DNA of 5,360 nt from JBEAOO01 sp041164825 (lineage in GTDB: Bacteria > Pseudomonadota > Gammaproteobacteria > Burkholderiales > Burkholderiaceae_C): NCBI GenBank assembly GCA_041164825.1, contig JBEAOO010000220.1:1-5360 (forward strand), read 5' to 3'. The notes under the pieces are model-generated. The model was not told the origin of the DNA, did no database searches, and saw nothing but the letters and a program-made list of their open reading frames with translations. Both the position numbers and the translations under genes were made by a program. The stretch's first letter is position 1; each line of letters begins with the position of its first letter. Positions 1 through 5,360 of this stretch are shown in pieces.

Positions 1-1
1 G

Positions 2-1339
2 GCCAGCAGCAACAACCGTGCGATTCCCGAGCACATGGGCCGCGTCGTCGGTGGCGGCAGCAGCATCAACGCCACCATTTGGGCCCGCCCCTTCAAGGAA
101 GACCTGGAACACTGGGCACGCGAAAGCGGCAACTCAGACTGGGGCTACGAGCACGGCCTGAGCATCTACCGCCGCATGGAAAATTGGCAGGGCCAGCCCG
201 ATGCCCGCTACCGCGGCCAAGGCGGCCCGGTGTGGTGCCAGCCTGCCGCCAACCCGCACCCGATCGCGCCGGCCATGCTGCAGGCCTGCCGTGAGATGGG
301 TCTGCCGGTACTGGACGACCAAAACGGCGCTCGCGAAGAACTGCCGCGCGGCTTTGCACTGATGAACCAGATCATCCGCGAGGGCCGGCGCCAAAGCATG
401 GCGCGCGCCTACCTCTACCCGGTGCTGTCGCAAGCCAACGTGACGCTGCTCGTCAACACCCACGTTGACCGCCTCAACTTTGCCGGCACCCGCGCCACAG
501 GCGTGGAGATCAACCGGGGCGGCGTGCGCAGCGCCATCCAGGCCAAGACCGAAGTCATCGTCAGCTCGGGCGGCATCAACACGCCCAAGCTGCTGATGCT
601 CAGCGGCATTGGCGACGAGATGCAGCTGCGTGAGCACGGCATCAAGCCGCTGGTGCACTCGCCCGAAGTGGGCCAGAACTTCCAGGACCACATCCTGCAC
701 GGCGGCTGCATCTGGGAGCCCAAGGAACACATACCCCACCGCAACAGCGCGGCCAACGTGGCGGGCTTCTTGATGAGCCAACCGGGCCTGGCCGCGCCCG
801 ACGTGAACCTGGTACAGATCGAGCTGCCCTACGCCAGCGACGTGATCGGCAAGCAATATTCGCCGCCCAACACCTCGTGGGCGCTGTGCGCTGGCTTGGT
901 CGCGCCCAAGAGCCGCGGCCAGATCAAGCTGCGCTCGGTCAACCCGGCCGACCGCCCCGTGGTCGACGCCCGCTTCATGAGCCACCCCGACGATGTGAAG
1001 GCCCTGGCCTACGGCATCGAGGTGTGCCGCGAGATCGGCAACTCCTCGGCCATGAAGGATTACGTCAAGCGCGAGGTGGCGCCTGGCAAGAAGCTGGCGG
1101 GCCAGGAGATGGACGACTTTGTGCGCAACGGCGCCACCACCTACTTCCACCAGTCCGGCACCTGCCGCATGGGCTCGGACCGCCTGGCCGTGGTGGATGC
1201 CCAGCTGCGCGTCAACGGCGTGCAGAACCTGCGCATTGCCGACAGCTCGATTGCGCCGCGCATCCCGCGCGTGGCCACGATGGCGACCTGCGCGCTGATC
1301 GGCGAGCGCATGGCCGAGATCCTCGCTGCCAAAGCTTGA
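2..1339 (+). CDS. GMC-family FAD-dependent alcohol dehydrogenase/oxidase, 5' end outside window
   Basis: Members of the glucose-methanol-choline (GMC) family oxidise alcohols to aldehydes using FAD. The frame is open from the first bases, and the Met at 35 is internal, because it lies inside the first GMC signature (about 35-91, GRVVGGGSSINATIWARP). This signature normally sits about 80 residues into the protein, so the N-terminal dinucleotide-binding motif is missing to the left. About 445 codons are visible of a usual 520-560. The second GMC signature is at 563-616 (SSGGINTPKLLMLSGIGD). The active-site His is in YFHQSGTCRMG (His codon 1148-1150). The C-terminal segment IADSSIAPRIPRVATMAT (about 1237-1290) lacks the usual Asn or His. 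The NahF-like aldehyde dehydrogenase lies 127 bp downstream on the same strand, so this enzyme may supply its aldehyde. Family is certain; substrate is unknown. Choline dehydrogenase-like annotation would be family-level only. Confidence 0.95.
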   Translation, partial: ASSNNRAIPEHMGRVVGGGSSINATIWARPFKEDLEHWARESGNSDWGYEHGLSIYRRMENWQGQPDARYRGQGGPVWCQPAANPHPIAPAMLQACREMGLPVLDDQNGAREELPRGFALMNQIIREGRRQSMARAYLYPVLSQANVTLLVNTHVDRLNFAGTRATGVEINRGGVRSAIQAKTEVIVSSGGINTPKLLMLSGIGDEMQLREHGIKPLVHSPEVGQNFQDHILHGGCIWEPKEHIPHRNSAANVAGFLMSQPGLAAPDVNLVQIELPYASDVIGKQYSPPNTSWALCAGLVAPKSRGQIKLRSVNPADRPVVDARFMSHPDDVKALAYGIEVCREIGNSSAMKDYVKREVAPGKKLAGQEMDDFVRNGATTYFHQSGTCRMGSDRLAVVDAQLRVNGVQNLRIADSSIAPRIPRVATMATCALIGERMAEILAAKA

Positions 1340-1371
1340 TCCTGACCCCCCTCCCAACGTGACCCTGCAAC

Positions 1372-1396
1372 GCCCCCTGCCGCCCCGGCGGGGGGC
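1372..1396 (+). terminator. GC-rich hairpin between the GMC and aldehyde dehydrogenase genes
   Basis: Bases 1372-1382 pair with 1386-1396 around a 3-base loop, giving an 11-bp stem with one T-G wobble. The stem is almost all G and C. It starts 32 bases after the stop codon of the GMC gene. No T-run follows (next bases are ctcatt), so it is not a classical intrinsic terminator. It may be a weak terminator, an RNA-stabilising 3' end that lets downstream transcription continue, or a dispersed GC hairpin. Confidence 0.5.
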
Positions 1397-1455
1397 CTCA
1401 TTCCCCACGGTGCGCTGCGTCAACCGTGTCGCCACCACCACTCACAACATCTGAA

Positions 1456-1461
1456 AGAAGG
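1456..1461 (+). promoter_or_regulatory. Ribosome binding site of the aldehyde dehydrogenase
   Basis: AGAAGG lies 5 bases before the ATG at 1467. It supports this start, which also gives a protein of the same length as NahF. Confidence 0.8.
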
Positions 1462-1466
1462 CTCCC

Positions 1467-2918
1467 ATGGACTCCCAACTCTTCATCGACAACGAACTCC
1501 GCGCCGCCTCCAATGGCGCCACCTTTGAGCGCCGCCACCCCACCAGTGGCGAGCTGGTGACCCGCGCTGCTGCCGGCACCGTGGCCGACGCCGTGGCCGC
1601 CGCCGACTCGGCCGCTCTGGCCTTCAAGAGCTGGCGCCACACGGGGCCGTCTGAGCGCCGCCGCATCTTGCTGAAGGCCGCCGACGCGCTGGAAGCACGC
1701 ACCCCGCAGTTCATCGAAGCGATGGCGGGCGAAGTGGGCTCGGCGGCGCTGTGGGCCGGCTTCAACGTGCACCTGGCGGCCAATGTGTTCCGCGAAGCGG
1801 CTTCGCTGGCCACCCAGATCCAGGGCGAAACGCTGCCCACCGACAAGCCCGGCGCGATCTCGATGACCGTGCGCCAGCCGGCGGGCGTGATCCTGAGCAT
1901 CGTGCCGTGGAACGGCCCGGTGGTGCTGGCCGCCCGCGCCATCGCCTACCCGCTGGTGTGCGGCAACACGGTGGTGTTCCGCGCCTCCGAGAGCAGCCCA
2001 CGCACCCACCTGCTGGTGGCCGACGCGCTGAAGGAAGCGGGCCTGCCCGCTGGTGCGCTCAACATGTTGACCAACGCCCCGGCAGACGCCCCCGAAGTGA
2101 TCGACGCGCTGATCGCCCACAAGGCCATCCGCCGCATCAATTTCACCGGCTCCACCCGCGTCGGCCGCATCATTGCGCAAAAGGCCGCCACGCAGCTCAA
2201 GCGCTGCCTGCTGGAGCTGGGTGGCAAGTCGCCGCTGGTGGTGCTGGACGACGCCAACATCGACGAGGCCGTCAAGGCTGCGGTGTTCGGCTCCTTCCTG
2301 TATCAAGGCCAGATCTGCATGTCGACCGAGCGCCTGGTGGTGGATGAATCGGTGGCCGATGAGTTCGTGCAGAAGTTTGCCGCCAAGGCCCGCGAGCTGG
2401 TGGCCGGCGACCCGATGCAGAACCCCGGTTGCGTGATCGGCCCGATGGTGTCGAAAGATTCCGGCGCACGCTTGAACGCGATGATCGACGACGCGCTCGG
2501 CAAGGGTGCTCGCCTGGCCTGTGGTGGCATGGCCGATGGCGCCGTGATGCCGGCCACCATCGTCGACCACGTCAAGCCCGGCATGAAGATCTATGACGAA
2601 GAGACCTTCGGCCCGATCACCACCGTGGTGCGCGTGAAGGGCGTGGACGAAGCCATCGCGGTGGCCAACGACACGGCTTATGGCCTGTCCTCGGGCGTGT
2701 TTGGCCGCGACGTGACGCGTGCGCTGCAGGTGGCGATGCAGATCGACACCGGCGCCTGCCACGTCAACGGCGCCACTGTGCAAAACGAGGCCCAGGCACC
2801 GTACGGTGGCACCAAGGACAGCGGTTATGGCCGCTTCGACGGCCGGTCCGTGATCGACGAGTTCACCGAGGTGAAGTGGATCACCATCGAGCCGTCGGTG
2901 CAGCAGTACCCGGTCTGA
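1467..2918 (+). CDS. NAD(P)-dependent aromatic aldehyde dehydrogenase, salicylaldehyde dehydrogenase (NahF)-like
   Basis: Oxidises an aldehyde to a carboxylic acid with NAD(P)+ through a cysteine thiohemiacetal, in the cytoplasm. It is a complete 483-aa aldehyde dehydrogenase. Visible elements are the PWNG motif (Asn149), the cofactor-binding FTGST (226-230), the general base Glu250 in LELGGKSP, the nucleophile Cys284 in QGQICMSTER, and EETFGP (378-383). From memory, it matches NahF of Pseudomonas naphthalene plasmids along its whole length: LWAGFNVH, FREAASLATQIQGET, KRCLLELGGKSP, VQNEAQAPYGGTK, and a C-terminus ending QQYPV against QQYPF. Cys284 and Glu250 have the same numbers as in NahF. 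The class is therefore salicylaldehyde/benzaldehyde/vanillin-type dehydrogenase. The real substrate may be another aromatic or terpenoid aldehyde, since no nah genes are in view. The GMC alcohol oxidase upstream is a likely partner, and a terminator follows. Confidence 0.95.
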   Translation: MDSQLFIDNELRAASNGATFERRHPTSGELVTRAAAGTVADAVAAADSAALAFKSWRHTGPSERRRILLKAADALEARTPQFIEAMAGEVGSAALWAGFNVHLAANVFREAASLATQIQGETLPTDKPGAISMTVRQPAGVILSIVPWNGPVVLAARAIAYPLVCGNTVVFRASESSPRTHLLVADALKEAGLPAGALNMLTNAPADAPEVIDALIAHKAIRRINFTGSTRVGRIIAQKAATQLKRCLLELGGKSPLVVLDDANIDEAVKAAVFGSFLYQGQICMSTERLVVDESVADEFVQKFAAKARELVAGDPMQNPGCVIGPMVSKDSGARLNAMIDDALGKGARLACGGMADGAVMPATIVDHVKPGMKIYDEETFGPITTVVRVKGVDEAIAVANDTAYGLSSGVFGRDVTRALQVAMQIDTGACHVNGATVQNEAQAPYGGTKDSGYGRFDGRSVIDEFTEVKWITIEPSVQQYPV

Positions 2919-2932
2919 TCTCAGGACTCTGC

Positions 2933-2953
2933 CGAGGCCGCGCCGCGGCCTCG
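2933..2953. repeat. Perfect 9-bp inverted repeat in the convergent gap
   Basis: CGAGGCCGC (2933-2941) and GCGGCCTCG (2945-2953) flank a 3-base loop. It lies 14 bases after the aldehyde dehydrogenase stop and has no T-run on either strand. Since the LysR gene reads toward it from the other side, it could act as a bidirectional 3'-end hairpin. Confidence 0.6.
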
Positions 2954-2962
2954 CATGCGTGC

Positions 2963-2989
2963 AAGGGCTGGCTTCGTGTCAGCCCTTTT
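2963..2989 (+). terminator. Intrinsic terminator of the aldehyde dehydrogenase transcript
   Basis: AAGGGCTG (2963-2970) pairs with CAGCCCTT (2980-2987). Two further inner pairs, one of them G-T, leave a 5-base loop TTCGT. The T-run is short (TTTT, 2986-2989, partly in the stem) and present only on the plus strand, so the plus-strand transcript is the one terminated. It lies 44 bases after the dehydrogenase stop. Confidence 0.7.
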
Positions 2990-3028
2990 GCCGCCCGCCG
3001 CAAGCTCACGGCTTGAGCGATCCGCCGC

Positions 3029-3928
3029 TCAATCGGGCCACACCGGCTGCGCAAACGCAACCGCCAAAAAGTCCACCATCCGCCGCACTTTGGGCGCCAG
3101 CTGTTTGCGGCTGGGATAAACCGCATAAATGCCGAGCTCGGTCGAGCGGTAGGCCGGCAGCACCTCCACCAAGGCGCCGGAAGCCAAGTGCTCACCCACC
3201 AAAAACGACGGCTGAAGGATCAAGCCCTTGTGCGCCAGGGCGGCCACGCAGCAGGCCTCACCACTGCTGCTGCGCATGCGCGGGTTCACCTTCACCACCA
3301 CCGCACCCTCGGGCCCCTCAAAGTGCCAGTGCTCGCCAGTGGCCAGCAGCTTGAAGCTGAACACCGGGTGGGCGGCAAGATCGGCAGGGTGGCGAACGGC
3401 CGCGCGTTCGCGCAGGTACTGCGGGCTGGCGCACAAGATCAGCCGCGTGGCCGCGAGCCGCCGGCTCACCAGCGACGAGCTCGGCAGCCGCGCAATGCGC
3501 ACCGCCACGTCGTATCCCTCGTCCACCAGATCCACCAAGCGGTCGCCGTGGGTCACATCGAGCAGCAGGTTCGGGTGCTCGTCCATGAAGCGCGGCCACA
3601 ACGGAGCCAGGTGCATCAGCCCAAATGTCACCGGCGCACTCACCCGCAACTCGCCCTTCACATCACCTGCGTGTTGCGTGACCTCGACCTCGGCATCCAC
3701 CAAGCCCGAGAGCAGATCGCGGCAGCGGTCGTGGAACAACTCGCCTTCGCGCGTGAGTGACAAGCGGCGGGTTGTGCGCTGCAAGAGTCGCACGCCCAAG
3801 CGCGTTTCCAACTCGCCCACCAAGCGCGACACCACCGACTTCGACATCTGCAGCGCATCGGCCCCGCGGACAAAGCTGCCGGCATCCACCACCGCCACAA
3901 AGGCCTGCATTTCAAGGAAACGGTCCAT
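3029..3928 (-). CDS. LysR-type transcriptional regulator
   Basis: DNA-binding regulator that usually responds to a small molecule, often a pathway substrate or intermediate. The 299 aa are the normal family length. An N-terminal winged helix-turn-helix covers about residues 1-60 (MQAFVAVVDAGSFVRGADAL, then SKSVVSRLVGELETRLGVRLLQRTTR). A substrate-binding effector domain follows from about residue 93 (GELRVSAPVTFGLMHLAPLW onward). The N-terminus and the SAPVTFG segment are typical of the CrgA/DmlR-like branch. The ATG at 3928 gives a full N-terminal helix, with AGGA 10 bases upstream. The gene converges with the aldehyde dehydrogenase and diverges from the exported hydrolase and tautomerase, which are its most likely targets. 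Autoregulation through the shared upstream region is usual for the family. The effector cannot be read from the sequence. Confidence 0.95.
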   Translation of the reverse strand: MDRFLEMQAFVAVVDAGSFVRGADALQMSKSVVSRLVGELETRLGVRLLQRTTRRLSLTREGELFHDRCRDLLSGLVDAEVEVTQHAGDVKGELRVSAPVTFGLMHLAPLWPRFMDEHPNLLLDVTHGDRLVDLVDEGYDVAVRIARLPSSSLVSRRLAATRLILCASPQYLRERAAVRHPADLAAHPVFSFKLLATGEHWHFEGPEGAVVVKVNPRMRSSSGEACCVAALAHKGLILQPSFLVGEHLASGALVEVLPAYRSTELGIYAVYPSRKQLAPKVRRMVDFLAVAFAQPVWPD

Positions 3929-4088
3929 GGCGGAATTGTCCTTGTTTCAAGGTCAGTGCCTCCCGGCGCGGGTGATTTATCAAAGACGCATCGGCTCCTA
4001 AAGTGACGCCCAGAGCAGCACGGGTCTCTACCGATGCACCGACTGCAGAAGCACGCTGATCTTGCCCTTGACCTGGCCGACGCCGCCC
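3929..4088. promoter_or_regulatory. Divergent control region between the LysR gene and the hydrolase
   Basis: This 160-bp gap should hold the promoters for both directions and the LysR binding sites. It contains an AT-richer patch around 3973-3984 (tgatttatcaaa) in otherwise GC-rich DNA. A 7-bp inverted repeat, GCATCGG (3988-3994) and CCGATGC (4031-4037), brackets the middle. A weak plus-strand promoter candidate is TTTATC (3976-3981) and TAAAGT (3999-4004) with a 17-base spacer; it matches the sigma-70 consensus poorly. I found no convincing LysR T-N11-A box. Function follows from gene arrangement, not from a clear motif. Confidence 0.5.
3939..3952 (-). promoter_or_regulatory. LysR-gene ribosome binding site inside a small inverted repeat
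   Basis: On the minus strand the leader reads CCTTG-AAA-CAAGGA, then 10 bases to the ATG at 3928. CCTTG and CAAGG (genomic 3940-3944 and 3948-3952) form a perfect 5-bp inverted repeat with a 3-base loop. The Shine-Dalgarno-like AAGGA (3939-3943) overlaps the 3' arm. The ribosome binding site reading is firm. The structural or operator role is inferred. Confidence 0.6.
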
Positions 4089-5099
4089 ATGACCTCATCG
4101 CTTTGCCGCCGAACCCTGCGCTGGACCCTCGCCGCTGCGCTCGTCACAGCCACCGCCTGGAGTGCCGCCGCACCCGCCATCGAGGTGCTGGGCCAGGACC
4201 ACAGATTCCCCCACCAGATCTCCGGTCTGCCGGCCAAGCTGTCCGACTTCACCGACCTCGACATCAACCGCTTCACCACGAGCGATGGCGTGCAGTTGGC
4301 CTACTGGGCCGCAGGCACCGGCAAGCCGCTGATCATCGTGCCGGGCTGGGCCGCCAGCGGGGCCGACATGATCAACGTGATGTACCTGTTGCGCCAGCAT
4401 CGCCGCGTCTACGTGCTGGATCCGCGCAACCAAGGCTTGTCCGAGCATGTGGACCGAGGCGGCCGCATGGCGCGCTTTGCCGTCGACTTGAAGGAGTTCA
4501 GTGATCACCTGGGCCTGGCCTCGGCCGACTACTGCGGCTGGTCCATGGGCGCGGCCGTGCTGTGGAGCCGCATCGATCTGTTCGGCACGCAAGGCATGAA
4601 CAAGCTCGTGTTCGTGGACGAGCCCGTCTCGATCTACGCCCATGCCGATTGGTCAGAGCAGCAGCGCTTGCAGGCCGGCGGTATGACCTCGTCGATCGAG
4701 CGCATGGTGGCCAGCTTCACCGCTGGTGCGCCCAGTCACAGCCTGATCGTCGACATGAAGGCCTTGGAGCGCCACGCGATGCAAGACGCCAAGCCTTTCG
4801 CCAACTCCAACAGCTTCGCGCAGGCCGTGGTCCGCAACGACCCGAAGGCGCTGGCTCGTGTGCTGTTCGACCACGCGGCCAACGACTGGCGCGACGTCAT
4901 CCAGCACAAGATCAAGGTGCCCACCGCCATCTTCTCCGGAGAGCAAAGCAACAACCTGCCGAGTCAGCGCTGGATGCAGCAGCAGATCCCCGGCGCCGAA
5001 TTGCATGTCTACACCACGGCCGAAGAGGGCGACCACTTCCTCATGGCCAAGAACCCGGTGAAGTTCAGCACCGACTTGCTGCAGTTCCTGAACCGCTAA
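4089..5099 (+). CDS. Exported alpha/beta-fold hydrolase
   Basis: Serine hydrolase of the alpha/beta fold, probably an esterase, lactonase or related C-X bond hydrolase; the substrate is unknown. From the ATG at 4089 it has 336 aa. Residues 1-30 look like a signal peptide: arginines in CRRTLRW, a hydrophobic stretch AAALVTATAW, and an AAAPA cleavage region. The mature enzyme is therefore probably periplasmic. Fold markers are LIIVPGWAASG (oxyanion loop, about 81-91), DPRNQGLS (111-118), the nucleophile elbow GWSMG with Ser152, and EGDHF with His316. The usual acid after strand 7 is replaced in SGEQSNNLP (283-291); Asp177 or Glu178 in FVDEP after strand 6 may serve instead. The start is uncertain: the frame continues upstream to TTG codons at 4062 and 4068, and no clear ribosome binding site precedes 4089. 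It is divergent from the LysR gene and 75 bp before the tautomerase gene, likely co-transcribed. Confidence 0.88.
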   Translation: MTSSLCRRTLRWTLAAALVTATAWSAAAPAIEVLGQDHRFPHQISGLPAKLSDFTDLDINRFTTSDGVQLAYWAAGTGKPLIIVPGWAASGADMINVMYLLRQHRRVYVLDPRNQGLSEHVDRGGRMARFAVDLKEFSDHLGLASADYCGWSMGAAVLWSRIDLFGTQGMNKLVFVDEPVSIYAHADWSEQQRLQAGGMTSSIERMVASFTAGAPSHSLIVDMKALERHAMQDAKPFANSNSFAQAVVRNDPKALARVLFDHAANDWRDVIQHKIKVPTAIFSGEQSNNLPSQRWMQQQIPGAELHVYTTAEEGDHFLMAKNPVKFSTDLLQFLNR

Positions 5100-5122
5100 G
5101 CCCCGGCAATTTTCACCCCCGC

Positions 5123-5143
5123 GGGCTGCCCGAAGGGCAACCC
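5123..5143 (+). repeat. Hairpin in the spacer between hydrolase and tautomerase genes
   Basis: TGCCC (5127-5131) pairs with GGGCA (5135-5139) around a GAA loop. After one C/A mismatch, GGG (5123-5125) pairs with CCC (5141-5143). The following bases (ttctctccccc) are pyrimidine-rich but not a T-run, so this is at most a weak terminator or attenuator. It could also stabilise the upstream message. Confidence 0.45.
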
Positions 5144-5174
5144 TTCTCTCCCCCACCCAAAAAGGAAATACACC

Positions 5175-5360
5175 ATGCCCGTCGTCCGAGTCAGTTGGTT
5201 TGAAGGCAAAGACGCCACCGCAAAAGAAGCCGTGGCCGCAGAAATCACCGCCAGCATCGTCAAGAACACTGGCACCGACCCGAATTACATCTACGTGATC
5301 TTTGAAGATGTCGCGCCCTCCAACTGGGCCGGTGCCGGGAAACTCTTCGGGGACGTGAAG
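5175..5360 (+). CDS. 4-oxalocrotonate tautomerase family protein, 3' end outside window
   Basis: Small enzymes of this family use an N-terminal proline, exposed after Met removal, as the catalytic base or acid for enol-keto isomerisation or related reactions. The 62 visible codons begin MPVVRVSWFEGKDATAKEAV and include YVIFEDVAPSNWAGAGKLF (residues 40-58 counting Met), the typical beta-alpha-beta unit. There is no stop before the window end; classical 4-OT is 62 residues, so the end is probably close. AGGA (5163-5166) lies 8 bases before the ATG, which gives the required Pro at position 2. Counting from Pro1, positions 11, 39 and 50 are Lys, Tyr and Trp instead of Arg, Arg and Phe in 4-OT, so the substrate probably differs from 2-hydroxymuconate. 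It follows the exported hydrolase and is likely in its operon. Confidence 0.9.
   Translation, partial: MPVVRVSWFEGKDATAKEAVAAEITASIVKNTGTDPNYIYVIFEDVAPSNWAGAGKLFGDVK

Noticed and set aside
134..1441. 435-codon open frame on the minus strand opposite the GMC gene
   Set aside because: It is antisense to an unmistakable GMC enzyme. Its His-, Ala- and Val-rich translation has no recognisable domain, as expected when GC-rich third positions suppress stops on the opposite strand.
1398..2783. 461-codon open frame on the minus strand opposite the aldehyde dehydrogenase gene
   Set aside because: It is long but lies antisense to a full NahF-like enzyme, is rich in His, Gly, Arg and Ala, and shows no family motif. 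It is a codon-bias shadow.
3228..4001. Plus-strand open frames opposite the LysR gene (also 3188-3760 and 2959-3354)
   Set aside because: Their low-complexity Ser-, Thr-, Arg- and Pro-rich translations have no domain, and the LysR protein on the minus strand is complete and convincing.
3965..4010. Strong sigma-70 promoter or classical LysR box
   Set aside because: The best candidate hexamers match the consensus at only 3 and 4 of 6 positions, and no symmetric T-N11-A site stood out. It is mentioned only as weak evidence within the control region.
4034..4504. ATG-started frame overlapping the start of the hydrolase gene
   Set aside because: It is in a different frame from the alpha/beta hydrolase and its translation is Arg- and Pro-rich shadow sequence. 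I see no frameshift joining it to the hydrolase.
4562..5203. 213-codon plus-strand frame running through the hydrolase into the tautomerase start
   Set aside because: It overlaps two well supported genes in another frame and has no recognisable motif.
1..5360. tRNA or rRNA genes, CRISPR array, insertion sequence, toxin-antitoxin or phage genes
   Set aside because: No cloverleaf, regularly spaced repeats, terminal inverted repeats or transposase-like frames were seen; the window is filled by metabolic genes and one regulator.

Overview
The window looks like chromosomal or large-plasmid DNA from a GC-rich Gram-negative bacterium. A betaproteobacterium of the Burkholderiales, Comamonadaceae-like, is my best guess. 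This rests on GC-rich third codon positions, the style of the proteins and the GC-rich intergenic hairpins; no marker gene fixes the taxon. Five genes are supported, two of them cut by the window edges. No RNA gene, insertion sequence, CRISPR array or attachment site is visible.

Layout. (1) Positions 2-1339, plus: the C-terminal ~445 codons of a GMC-family FAD-dependent alcohol dehydrogenase/oxidase. (2) A 127-bp gap with a strong GC hairpin. (3) 1467-2918, plus: a complete 483-aa aldehyde dehydrogenase that closely resembles salicylaldehyde dehydrogenase (NahF type). (4) A 110-bp convergent gap holding two hairpins, one a good intrinsic terminator for the plus strand. (5) 3029-3928, minus: a complete 299-aa LysR-type regulator. 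(6) A divergent control region of about 160 bp. (7) 4089-5099, plus: an exported alpha/beta hydrolase with a signal peptide. (8) A 75-bp spacer with a hairpin. (9) 5175 to the window end, plus: a 4-oxalocrotonate tautomerase family protein, cut by the edge.

How it fits together (inference). The GMC enzyme and the NahF-like dehydrogenase form a plausible alcohol to aldehyde to carboxylic acid module, probably for an aromatic or bulky hydrophobic substrate. The regulator is divergent from the hydrolase and tautomerase, the usual arrangement for a LysR protein and its target operon. The hydrolase could release a substrate in the periplasm, and the tautomerase could isomerise an enol or keto acid further down the pathway. 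Together this reads as an aromatic-compound (or terpenoid) catabolic locus. No ring-cleavage enzyme is in the window, so the substrate is open.

The most unusual points are at active sites. The tautomerase lacks the two arginines of classical 4-OT. The hydrolase lacks the usual acid after strand beta-7 but has an Asp-Glu pair where some relatives carry it after beta-6. The GMC enzyme has an atypical second active-site segment. The regulator's ribosome-binding site also lies in a small perfect inverted repeat. No clearly new multi-gene system is evident.
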